Source: Thermoplasmata archaeon
GTDB taxonomy: Archaea > Thermoplasmatota > Thermoplasmata > Lutacidiplasmatales > UBA184
Reading direction: 5' to 3'
Assembly: GCA_013044425.1 (NCBI GenBank)
Contig: JABEUK010000039.1
Location: 1-5,793, forward strand
Length of the DNA stretch: 5,793 nt
A model generated the notes under the pieces. The model ran no database searches. It was not told where the DNA came from and saw nothing but the letters and a program-made list of their open reading frames with translations. Positions 1 through 5,509 of this stretch are shown one piece after another; position 1 is the first letter of the stretch, and every line of letters begins with the position of its first letter. The position numbers and the translations under genes were made by a program.

Positions 1-550
1 GCACCGTCGGCTCGAAGAACGTCTCGACCCGAAAGATGATCGCCCGGCCGTGGGGGGCGAGGTACACACCCGCGACGTCGATCTGGTGCACGCGCTGGAG
101 CGTGGGGGCCCCTGGGTCGGTCCCCCCGAAGCTGGCCGCACCGAGCCGGTGCGCCTGCCACGCCCGTTGGACCCGCATGTGGCTGACCCCGAGCGACTGG
201 GCCAGTTGTCGCGTCGTCCAGGTCGAACCGTCCGGGCGGGCGCCGTGGGGAGGGATCCGCCAGATCCGGTCGATGAGATCTGCGGGAAGTGCGGGGCGAC
301 GGCCGGAGCGCGGTGCGTCCCACTGGATCCCGTCCAGCCGGTTCATACTGAACCGGCGTCGCCACAGCGCGACGGTCTCCGGGTCGATCGAGAGGTTCGA
401 GGCGATGGCCCGGTTCGTCCGTCCCTCCGCCGCCGCGAGCACGATCCGGGCCCGGCGCGCGAGCCGAGGAGAAGTATCGGGAGCGTCTCGCCATGCGCGG
501 AGCTGCCCGCGCTCCTCCGGTGTCAGGGAAATCGGAAGCGCGGCCCGCAT
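1..550 (-). CDS. IS630-family transposase-like protein, N-terminal part (cut by window edge)
   Basis: Translating the minus strand from the ATG at 550-548 gives 183 codons with no stop before the window edge. The start MRAALPISLTPEERGQLRAW, followed by RARIVLAAAEGRTNRAIASN (about residues 33-52) and TVALWRRRF (59-67), is the classic first helix-turn-helix of IS630 transposases. The linker PRSGRRPAL (80-88) and a second HTH, TTRQLAQSLGVSHMRVQRAW (112-131), follow. The segment VAGVYLAPHGRAIIFRVE (159-176) aligns with the family's pattern of VVGLYLxPPxxALVLCVDEKSQ, where the Asp of VDEK is the first DDE catalytic residue; here it reads VETFFEP, with Glu176 in its place. The expected linker before it also looks shortened. 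The protein may therefore be a decayed transposase or a DNA-binding derivative. A TATA-like element lies about 29 bases upstream of the ATG. GTG at 559 is an alternative start. No terminal inverted repeat could be identified from this end. Family assignment is firm; catalytic competence is doubtful. Confidence 0.82.
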   Translation of the reverse strand, partial: MRAALPISLTPEERGQLRAWRDAPDTSPRLARRARIVLAAAEGRTNRAIASNLSIDPETVALWRRRFSMNRLDGIQWDAPRSGRRPALPADLIDRIWRIPPHGARPDGSTWTTRQLAQSLGVSHMRVQRAWQAHRLGAASFGGTDPGAPTLQRVHQIDVAGVYLAPHGRAIIFRVETFFEPTV

Positions 551-574
551 CGACTCCACAAGGGCGGCACCGCT

Positions 575-582
575 CAAATATG
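575..582 (-). promoter_or_regulatory. Putative archaeal TATA box of the transposase-like gene
   Basis: The minus strand reads CATATTTG, one of few AT-rich runs in the region. Its centre is about 29 bases before the ATG at 550, so transcription starting some 25 bases downstream would give an almost leaderless mRNA. A short GGAG sits only 3 bases from the ATG, too close for a standard ribosome site. The surrounding 51-base gap after the permease stop shows no convincing terminator. The assignment rests on position and composition only. Confidence 0.35.
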
Positions 583-601
583 TTGGCGGGAGACTCGCCG
601 C

Positions 602-1420
602 TCAGAACCGCGCGATGCTGCCCGTCGCCAGCGCGCGGCGCTCGAAGACATCCCACAGGAGGATCGCCGCTCCGTAGGCGACGAGCGCGCAGATCGCTAC
701 GGCCGCCCAAAGGATCGCGAGGGTGCCCAGAGAATCCCCGGTGATCGCCGCGCGGACCGAGGACAGCCCCCAGGTGAGGGGCAACGCGTACCCGATCCAC
801 TGCAGGGATGCCGGCAGGCTCGAGAGCGGGAAGTTGACCCCCGAGAGGAGCAGTCCGACGAACAGGAAGATATTGCCGAGGATGATGGAGGTGCGTAGAT
901 AGAGCGCGACCCCTCCCAACAGGAGGCCGAATCCCACCATCGCGAACGCCGTCAGGACGACGGAGACTGCGAGCGTCCATTCCGAGCCGGGAGCGAGGGG
1001 TACGCCGAAGATGACTACGGCATAGACGAGGCCCATCGCTACCGTGGCGAGCGAGATCAAAATCGGGATCATGCCTCGTCCGAAGTACAGCGCGAGGCGG
1101 TTCGCTGGCGAGACGAGGAGATGCTCCATCGTACCCTGCTGCTTTTCGGAATCCGTCGTCTGGCAGACGGAAAACACGCTTGAGTAGGTGACGGTGGCGA
1201 CGGCATTCCCGATCACCACGAACTGGATCTCGCTGACCGAGTCGTTGGCCAGCTGCGCCGTGAGGGCGAAGAACGTGATCTGGGTCAGGGGGATGATGAA
1301 GATCATGCCGAGGATGAAGTCGATGCGCATGAACCCGAGCGACGTGCGCGGAGCGACCACCGCGTTCGCCCAGAACGTCCTCCAGAAGGAGACCCGGTTC
1401 GCGCTCGCACCTCCCGTCAC
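602..1420 (-). CDS. ABC-2 type transporter permease subunit (second permease)
   Basis: This 272-residue membrane protein starts with GTG at 1420. It has a soluble N-terminus of about 33 residues and then roughly six hydrophobic segments near residues 35-53, 66-85, 116-140, 149-175, 179-197 and 231-256. The cytoplasmic loop SEKQQGTMEHLLVSPANR (91-108) is the hallmark of ABC-2 permeases, which share a basic/acidic EKxxGTxExLLxSP pattern. The segment LPASLQWIGYALPLTW (202-217) matches the usual motif before the last helix. It should pair with the neighbouring permease and the upstream ATPase to form an exporter; the cargo is unknown. Only three bases separate its start from the preceding stop at 1424, and GGGAG at 1436-1432 lies 11 bases upstream of the GTG, supporting that start and translational coupling. 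It is the last gene of the operon. Confidence 0.9.
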   Translation of the reverse strand: MTGGASANRVSFWRTFWANAVVAPRTSLGFMRIDFILGMIFIIPLTQITFFALTAQLANDSVSEIQFVVIGNAVATVTYSSVFSVCQTTDSEKQQGTMEHLLVSPANRLALYFGRGMIPILISLATVAMGLVYAVVIFGVPLAPGSEWTLAVSVVLTAFAMVGFGLLLGGVALYLRTSIILGNIFLFVGLLLSGVNFPLSSLPASLQWIGYALPLTWGLSSVRAAITGDSLGTLAILWAAVAICALVAYGAAILLWDVFERRALATGSIARF

Positions 1421-1423
1421 GGC

Positions 1424-2233
1424 TCAGTAGTCTCCCAGGCTGCCCTTCTCGAGCACCTGACGCTCTACACGTCGGAATACCGAAGTCGAGATCCCCAGGT
1501 ACACGGCCGTCGTGGCGATCGCGCCGACCAGGTCCCAGCCGAACCCCCACGAGAACCCCACGTACCCGGGGATTCCGTTGTACCGCAGGGCATCGAGCGC
1601 CCACGTCGGGGGGAACAGGAGGGCGATCGGGTTGGTCCAAAACGGTAGGAGCACGACGGGGAACATGCAACCCGTGCCGACATAGAAGGCGAACTCGCCG
1701 ATGTTCTGAATGAACCCTGCGAAGCGCGTGTAGACGTAGACCGCGGCGAGCAGCGTACCGACGCTCGCGAGGGTCAGCATGACGAACACGAAGAGGAGGG
1801 CGAACTCGGCCGGGTTGGGCAGCGTCGGGGCCGCGCCGTTCACCGTGACGACGACGACGTAGACGATCAAGCCTCCGATCAAGCCGGAGACCACGTTCCA
1901 CAGCACCCGCCCCAGAACGACGTACAGGTACGGCGTCGGCGCCTGCAGGGTGGGTTCGAGGGTGCCCCAGACCCGGTCCTGTCCGGTGGCCCAGCCGCTG
2001 CCATAGAGGGTCTGGCCCCACATGCTCATCATGCCGGCGCCGAGGATCGCGTAGACGAGGAAGTTCGGCCCGGAGTTGGCGAACAGGCCAAAGGCGACCA
2101 AGCCGAAGATGACCGGCGCGATCATCGACGGTATCAGCCACTGCGGATCGGCGACGAACTGCAGGACGCACAGCCGTATCGACGCGAGCGTCGAGCGGCC
2201 TCGGGACCAGCCGTACCCCTGGGGGGTCGCCAT
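1424..2233 (-). CDS. ABC-2 type transporter permease subunit (first permease)
   Basis: This is a 269-residue integral membrane protein. Hydrophobic segments lie near residues 35-53, 58-77, 102-132, 144-169, 178-198 and 233-253, the six-helix layout of ABC-2 permeases. The loop between helices 2 and 3, DRVWGTLEPTLQAPTPYLYV (86-105), corresponds to the conserved ExxxGTLExLLxTP loop that contacts the ATPase. PTWALDALRY (209-218) matches the conserved stretch before the last helix. It differs clearly in sequence from the second permease, so the transporter is probably heteromeric in its membrane part. Its ATG at 2233 follows the ATPase TAG stop with no gap. A strong GGAGGAGGAGG lies 8 bases upstream, inside the ATPase's Glu-rich tail codons. 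Family-level identity is clear; whether it exports a drug, lipid, polysaccharide or peptide cannot be told. Confidence 0.9.
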   Translation of the reverse strand: MATPQGYGWSRGRSTLASIRLCVLQFVADPQWLIPSMIAPVIFGLVAFGLFANSGPNFLVYAILGAGMMSMWGQTLYGSGWATGQDRVWGTLEPTLQAPTPYLYVVLGRVLWNVVSGLIGGLIVYVVVVTVNGAAPTLPNPAEFALLFVFVMLTLASVGTLLAAVYVYTRFAGFIQNIGEFAFYVGTGCMFPVVLLPFWTNPIALLFPPTWALDALRYNGIPGYVGFSWGFGWDLVGAIATTAVYLGISTSVFRRVERQVLEKGSLGDY

Positions 2234-3217
2234 CTAGTTCGCCTCCTCCTCCACCAGATCCAGATAGACATCCTCGAGCGAGGTCCGGCGTTCTCGCAGG
2301 GCGAGCGTCGCGTGGTTGGAGAGCAGCGCCCGAATGTCCTCGGTCGTGGGCCGCTGGGCGTGGATGCGGATCGTCGCCCGGATTCGGGCGCCGAACTCTT
2401 CGGTCACGACCTTGGAGACCCCCGAGAGCGCGCGCAGGGCGGCGAGTTCGTCATCGTCGAACCCGTAGTCCTCGATCTCGATCGTCCGATCTCCGCCGAC
2501 GAGCTGGCGCAGCCCGGCGACGGTGTCGTGGGCCGCGATCCGGCCCTTGGTGAGGACCGCGATCCGGTGGCACAGTTCCTCGGCTTCGAACATGTAGTGC
2601 GTCGTGAGGAAGATCGTGACCCCGTCGGAGACGAGGGACCGGATGAGCTTGCGCGTCTCCCGGGCGGACTTTGGATCGAGACCGATGGTCGGCTCGTCCA
2701 AGAACAACAGCTCCGGGCCGTGGAGGATGCCGCGGGCGATGTGCAACTTCTGCTTCATCCCTCGCGAGTACTCCTCGACCCGTCGGTCGGCCGCGTCGGA
2801 GAGCCCCACCCGGTCGAGCACCGCGTCGATGCGGTGTTCGCGCTCCCCGCGAGGAACTCCGTACAGGTCCGCGAAATAACGCAGGTTCTCCCGCGCGTTG
2901 ATGCGGTTGTACAGGCCGCGCTCGCCTCCGAGCACCAGCCCGATGCGAGGCCGCAGATGCTCGACCTGCGTCGTGACGTCGTAACCCAGGACATGGGCCG
3001 AGCCCGACGTCGGAAGCAGGAGCGTCGAGAGGATCTTGGTGAGCGTGGTCTTCCCGGCCCCATTCGGCCCCAACAGGCCGAAGATCGCGCCCTGCTCGAC
3101 CGTCAGGTCGATGCCCCGCAGCGCCTCCGTCCGGGTCTTCTCCGTGAAGAGGAATCCCTTGCGGGACTCGAAGACGCGGGTGAGTCGCTGGGTCTCGATG
3201 GCGGGGGGATCTGCCAT
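2234..3217 (-). CDS. ABC-2 exporter ATP-binding protein (DrrA/CcmA-like)
   Basis: Taking the ATG at 3217 gives 327 residues starting MADPPAIETQRLTRVFESRK. Walker A is GPNGAGKTT (50-58), the signature is SRGMKQK (151-157), Walker B is LLFLDEP (170-176) with Glu175 as catalytic base, the D-loop is GLDP (179-182) and the H-loop is His207 in TTHYMFEAEEL. Residues from about 225 form the C-terminal extension common in ABC-2 exporter ATPases. The expected Q-loop position reads IGLVLGGERGLY (92-103), with Gly97 where Gln is usual; I believe a subgroup of exporter ATPases shares this form, from memory. The reading frame stays open to an ATG at 3430, but those 71 extra codons encode low-complexity Arg/Ser/Ala-rich sequence with no domain character and span the likely promoter, so the shorter start is preferred. 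It powers the two permeases encoded immediately downstream. Confidence 0.92.
   Translation of the reverse strand: MADPPAIETQRLTRVFESRKGFLFTEKTRTEALRGIDLTVEQGAIFGLLGPNGAGKTTLTKILSTLLLPTSGSAHVLGYDVTTQVEHLRPRIGLVLGGERGLYNRINARENLRYFADLYGVPRGEREHRIDAVLDRVGLSDAADRRVEEYSRGMKQKLHIARGILHGPELLFLDEPTIGLDPKSARETRKLIRSLVSDGVTIFLTTHYMFEAEELCHRIAVLTKGRIAAHDTVAGLRQLVGGDRTIEIEDYGFDDDELAALRALSGVSKVVTEEFGARIRATIRIHAQRPTTEDIRALLSNHATLALRERRTSLEDVYLDLVEEEAN
2242..2252 (-). promoter_or_regulatory. Strong Shine-Dalgarno for the first permease gene
   Basis: The minus strand reads GGAGGAGGAGG, ending 8 bases before the ATG at 2233. It lies inside the last codons of the ATPase gene (Glu-Glu-Glu), so ribosomes finishing the ATPase are well placed to re-initiate. 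It contrasts with the first genes of the transcription units here, which lack such a site. Confidence 0.7.
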
Positions 3218-3255
3218 GCGCGCACGGGCCTCGGTGCGATGGCGAAGCGAACGGG

Positions 3256-3263
3256 CATAAAAG
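3256..3263 (-). promoter_or_regulatory. Putative TATA box of the exporter operon
   Basis: The minus strand reads CTTTTATG, a good match to an archaeal TATA element, in GC-rich surroundings. Its centre lies about 42 bases before the ATG at 3217, predicting a leader of roughly 15-18 bases. No TTGACA-like hexamer lies 16-18 bases upstream, which argues against a sigma-70 type promoter. Its position inside the longer possible reading frame of the ATPase supports the shorter start. Confidence 0.45.
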
Positions 3264-3283
3264 CTGGGGAAGTACGCGGAAGC

Positions 3284-3350
3284 CTCTCTCCGCTGGAGTC
3301 GAGGAGCGGAGGAGGGGCTCCTCCGGCTCCGCAGGCGCCTGGAGGCTGCG
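3284..3350. repeat. Cluster of overlapping and adjacent inverted repeats
   Basis: Arms CTCCGCT (3288-3294) and AGCGGAG (3305-3311) are a perfect 7-base inverted repeat, extendable to 10 pairs with one bulged base. The sequence GAGCGGAGGAG (3304-3314) also pairs with CTCCTCCGGCTC (3318-3329) over 11 bases with one bulge, so the two structures share an arm and exclude each other. A third weaker structure pairs CGCA (3330-3333) with TGCG (3347-3350) and GCCT (3337-3340) with AGGC (3343-3346). All lie upstream of both promoters, so they are more likely DNA sites than transcript hairpins. GC-rich purine tracts make some of this expected by chance. Confidence 0.45.
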
Positions 3351-3360
3351 AAAGTGCGGA

Positions 3361-3379
3361 CTCCGGGACCTGCCCGGAG
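3361..3379. repeat. Perfect 7-base inverted repeat upstream of the dehydrogenase promoter
   Basis: CTCCGGG (3361-3367) and CCCGGAG (3373-3379) are perfect reverse complements around a 5-base spacer. The centre is about 42 bases upstream of the TATA-like element at 3409-3415, a position compatible with an activator or repressor site. No regulator gene is in the window to pair it with, apart from the HTH-bearing transposase-like protein, and that link would be speculation. Confidence 0.45.
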
Positions 3380-3408
3380 GGCTTCCGAGCTCGCACCGTC
3401 ACAAGCCG

Positions 3409-3415
3409 TTATATC
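3409..3415 (+). promoter_or_regulatory. Putative TATA box of the 2-oxoacid dehydrogenase operon
   Basis: TTATATC stands out as an AT-rich element in GC-rich surroundings. Its centre is 36 bases before the E1 alpha ATG at 3448, predicting transcription start near 3437-3438 and a leader of about 10 bases. A bacterial reading (TATATC as -10) would put GAGCTC at -35, which is not a recognisable hexamer. The E1 alpha start has only a weak GAGAG upstream, consistent with a short-leader mRNA. Confidence 0.45.
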
Positions 3416-3447
3416 GCGTACGGCCTCCAAGATACCGAGAGCGTCAC

Positions 3448-4524
3448 ATGGCGAAGGCGGCCTCCTCGAAGACCGAGTCCCACGGATTGGCCGATGCCTT
3501 CCCGGAGGAGCGCATCGTCGAGCTCTACCGGACCGAGGTGCTCGCGCGGGTGATGGATGAGCGCTGTCTGACCCTCCAGCGACAGGGTCGGATCGGGTTC
3601 TACGTACCTCTCGCCGGCCAGGAGGCGGCGCAGGTCGGGAGCGGCTACGCGCTCGACCCCTCCGACTGGATCTTCCCGGCCTACCGCGAACTCGGGCTCG
3701 CGCTGGTGCGCGGCGTCCCCGTGAAGAGCCTCATCGACCAGTTCGTAGGGAACTCCGCCGACCTCACCAAGGGTCGGCAGATGCCGAACCATTACGCCTT
3801 CCGAGAGCAGCGGTTCGTGTCGGCGTCCAGTCCCATCGGAACCCAGATCACTCAGGCGGTGGGCGCGGCGATGGCGGCGAAGAAGAGGAAGGATCCCATC
3901 GTGACGATCACCTTCTTCGGTGACGGTGCCACGAGCTCCAACGACTTCCACGCCGGCCTCAACTTCGCCGGTGTCTTCGCCGCTCCGACGATCTTCTTCT
4001 GTCAGAACAACGGCTGGGCGATCTCACTCCCTCGAGAGAAGCAAACCCTTAGCCGGACGCTCGCGGAAAAGGCCGATGCCTACGGGCTTCCCGGCGTCGT
4101 CGTCGATGGGAACGACGTGCGCGCGGTGTACCGGGCCGTGCGCGAGGCTCGAGCTCGCGCGCTCGCCGGTGACGGTCCCACCCTCATCGAGGCCCAAGTG
4201 TACCGCTTCGGTCCGCACTCGACCTCGGACGATCCGAGTCGCTACCGCGCCGAGGAGGCCGTCCGGAAGGCGCGCGAGCACGATCCGGTGGTCCTCCTTC
4301 AGTCCGAGCTGATCCGCACGGGGATCCTTACCAAGGACTCCGATGCCAAGATCTGGGAGGAGCTGAAGGCGGAAGTAGCTCGCGCCATCGAGGCGGCAGA
4401 AAAGACCCCGGCCATGGAACCACTCTCGTTCTTCGACGACGTCTTCGCGCAACCGACCCCCGCGCTGGAAGAACAGAAGGCGTCCTTCGAACAGCTCGTC
4501 CGGGAGGGGGTGCTTCGCCCTTGA
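3448..4524 (+). CDS. pdhA: 2-oxoacid dehydrogenase E1 component, alpha subunit (pyruvate/branched-chain type)
   Basis: This 358-residue protein is the normal full length for E1 alpha. With the beta subunit it forms the thiamine-diphosphate-dependent E1 that decarboxylates a 2-oxoacid and transfers the acyl group to the E2 lipoyl arm in the cytoplasm. The cofactor motif runs from GDG (158-160) in ITFFGDGATSSNDFH to the Asn pair in CQNNGWAIS (185-193), the usual spacing for ThDP/Mg binding. FYVPLAGQEAAQVG (51-64), SSPIGTQITQAVGAAMAAK (127-145) and FGPHSTSDDPSRYR (254-267) are conserved family blocks, the last being the active-site loop. The SSPxxTQ and HSTSDD forms recall branched-chain E1 alpha, while other stretches such as NNGWAIS through PREKQT and the GPTLIE segment recall Bacillus-type PdhA. 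The substrate is therefore open and the symbol reflects family, not proven substrate. Its TGA stop overlaps the next start. Confidence 0.95.
   Translation: MAKAASSKTESHGLADAFPEERIVELYRTEVLARVMDERCLTLQRQGRIGFYVPLAGQEAAQVGSGYALDPSDWIFPAYRELGLALVRGVPVKSLIDQFVGNSADLTKGRQMPNHYAFREQRFVSASSPIGTQITQAVGAAMAAKKRKDPIVTITFFGDGATSSNDFHAGLNFAGVFAAPTIFFCQNNGWAISLPREKQTLSRTLAEKADAYGLPGVVVDGNDVRAVYRAVREARARALAGDGPTLIEAQVYRFGPHSTSDDPSRYRAEEAVRKAREHDPVVLLQSELIRTGILTKDSDAKIWEELKAEVARAIEAAEKTPAMEPLSFFDDVFAQPTPALEEQKASFEQLVREGVLRP
4502..4510 (+). promoter_or_regulatory. Shine-Dalgarno supporting the TTG start of E1 beta
   Basis: GGGAGGGGG ends 10 bases before the TTG at 4521, inside the last codons of E1 alpha. 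Together with the TTGA overlap of start and stop it supports initiation at TTG by coupled translation. The next in-frame ATG lies well inside the conserved protein, at residue 70, so no ATG start is possible. Confidence 0.65.
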
Positions 4525-5498
4525 CGGAACTTACCCTTGTCCAGGCCGTGAACCGGGGCCTTCGGGTGGCCCTCTCCTCCGATCCGGATGTGCTCATCCT
4601 CGGAGAGGACGTCGGAGTGAACGGGGGTGTGTTCCGGGCGACCGAGGGGCTCCAGAAGGAGTTCGGACCCGACCGCGTGATCGACACGCCGCTATCGGAA
4701 ACGGGGATCGTCGGTACGGCGATCGGCATGGCCCTGTACGGCCTGAAGCCGGTGGCCGAGATCCAGTTCATGGACTTCATCTATCCCGCCTTCGACCAGA
4801 TCGTCAGCGAGCTCGCCAAGATGCGCTACCGTTCGGGCGGGCAGTACCCGTGCCACGTCGTCGTCCGCACCCCGTACGGCGGCGGCATCCGCGGTGGCCT
4901 CTATCATTCCCAATCGACCGAGGCCTACTTCGCCCACACGGCTGGGCTCAAGGTGGTCATTCCCTCCAACCCGGCCGACGCGAAGGGGCTGCTCCTGACG
5001 GCCATCCATGACGAGGACCCCGTGATCTTCCTCGAGCCGAAGCGGATCTACCGGTCCGTTACGGGCGAGGTTGCCGACGGGGACTATCGAGTTCCATTCG
5101 GGAAGGCGACCGTCGTCATCGAGGGGACGGATGTGTCGCTGTTCGCCTACGGCGCCATGGTACCGCCGACCGTGGAGGCCGCGCAGACTCTCCTCTCGGA
5201 GGGCATCTCCGCCGAGGTCGTCGATCTTCGGACGTTGGTGCCGCTGGACGAGAAGGCGATCCTCGCCTCCGTCGAGAAGACCGGGCGAGCGGTCGTGGTC
5301 CACGAGGCGGCCCGTTTCTGCGGGTTCGGCGGCGAGCTGAGCGCGATCCTCGCGGAAAAGGCATTCTACTCTCTCAAGGCTCCCATCACGCGCGTAACGG
5401 GGTACGACACTCCGTTCCCCTATGCGCTCGAGAACTCCTATCTACCGAACCCCGCTCGGATCGCCCACGCCGCTCGGACAGCGGCCCGGACCCAATAG
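4521..5498 (+). CDS. pdhB: 2-oxoacid dehydrogenase E1 component, beta subunit
   Basis: This 325-residue protein has the length and layout of E1 beta: an N-terminal pyrimidine-binding domain (to about 180) and a C-terminal transketolase-type domain. Key blocks are LILGEDVGVNGGVF (25-38), VIDTPLSETGIVG (53-65) with Glu60 as the cofactor-activating glutamate, IQFMDFIYPAFDQI (81-94), RTPYGGGIRGGLYHSQSTEA (116-135) with the active-site His129, and GYDTPFPYALENSYLPNP (304-321) near the C-terminus. It completes the alpha2beta2 E1 with the gene just upstream. Translation begins at TTG, which overlaps the E1 alpha TGA by four bases (TTGA), and a GGGAGGGGG sequence 10 bases upstream supports it. Starting here gives MTELTLVQAVNRGLRVAL, the usual N-terminus of the family. 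Substrate specificity is not decided by this subunit's sequence as I can read it. Confidence 0.96.
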   Translation: MTELTLVQAVNRGLRVALSSDPDVLILGEDVGVNGGVFRATEGLQKEFGPDRVIDTPLSETGIVGTAIGMALYGLKPVAEIQFMDFIYPAFDQIVSELAKMRYRSGGQYPCHVVVRTPYGGGIRGGLYHSQSTEAYFAHTAGLKVVIPSNPADAKGLLLTAIHDEDPVIFLEPKRIYRSVTGEVADGDYRVPFGKATVVIEGTDVSLFAYGAMVPPTVEAAQTLLSEGISAEVVDLRTLVPLDEKAILASVEKTGRAVVVHEAARFCGFGGELSAILAEKAFYSLKAPITRVTGYDTPFPYALENSYLPNPARIAHAARTAARTQ

Positions 5499-5501
5499 GA
5501 G
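5497..5501 (+). promoter_or_regulatory. Shine-Dalgarno for E2
   Basis: AGGAG begins within the E1 beta TAG stop codon and ends 8 bases before the E2 ATG at 5510. Spacing and match are good, indicating coupled translation within one operon. Confidence 0.7.
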
Positions 5502-5509
5502 AGCGACGA

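Larger units (their letters stand above)
3218..3447. other. Divergent intergenic region between the exporter and dehydrogenase operons
   Basis: This 230-base stretch separates the start codons of two divergent operons. It holds a TATA-like element facing each way (3256-3263 leftward, 3409-3415 rightward) and several inverted repeats between 3284 and 3379. I see no convincing gene in it: the open frames that cross it encode Arg/Ser/Pro-rich low-complexity peptides. Regulation of one or both operons from here is plausible, but no known operator was recognised. Confidence 0.7.

Noticed and set aside
587..601. Small inverted repeat GGCG...CGCC after the permease stop as a terminator
   Set aside because: Only 4-5 pairs including a wobble and no following T-run; too weak to call.
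548..604. Possible stop-codon readthrough joining the second permease to the transposase-like gene, since the frame is the same and open after the TGA at 604-602
   Set aside because: A shared frame has a one-in-three chance, no recoding structure is evident, and the transposase-like gene has its own plausible start and TATA-like element.
50..898. Long plus-strand open frame over the transposase-like and second permease genes
   Set aside because: Its product is Arg/Pro/Glu-rich and low-complexity with no domain character, and it lies antisense to two genes with clear family motifs. Long shadow frames are expected in GC-rich DNA.
2312..3553. 413-codon plus-strand open frame opposite the ABC ATPase
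   Set aside because: It is antisense to an ATPase with complete motifs, runs through the promoter region into E1 alpha in another frame, and shows only composition-driven residues.
3409..3951. Minus-strand open frame opposite E1 alpha
   Set aside because: It overlaps a strongly conserved E1 alpha region and has no recognisable motif; it would also start inside the coding sequence of a real gene.
4692..5303. Minus-strand 203-codon open frame opposite E1 beta
   Set aside because: It is antisense to conserved E1 beta blocks including the active-site His; the product is Asp/Arg/Gly-rich without domain character.
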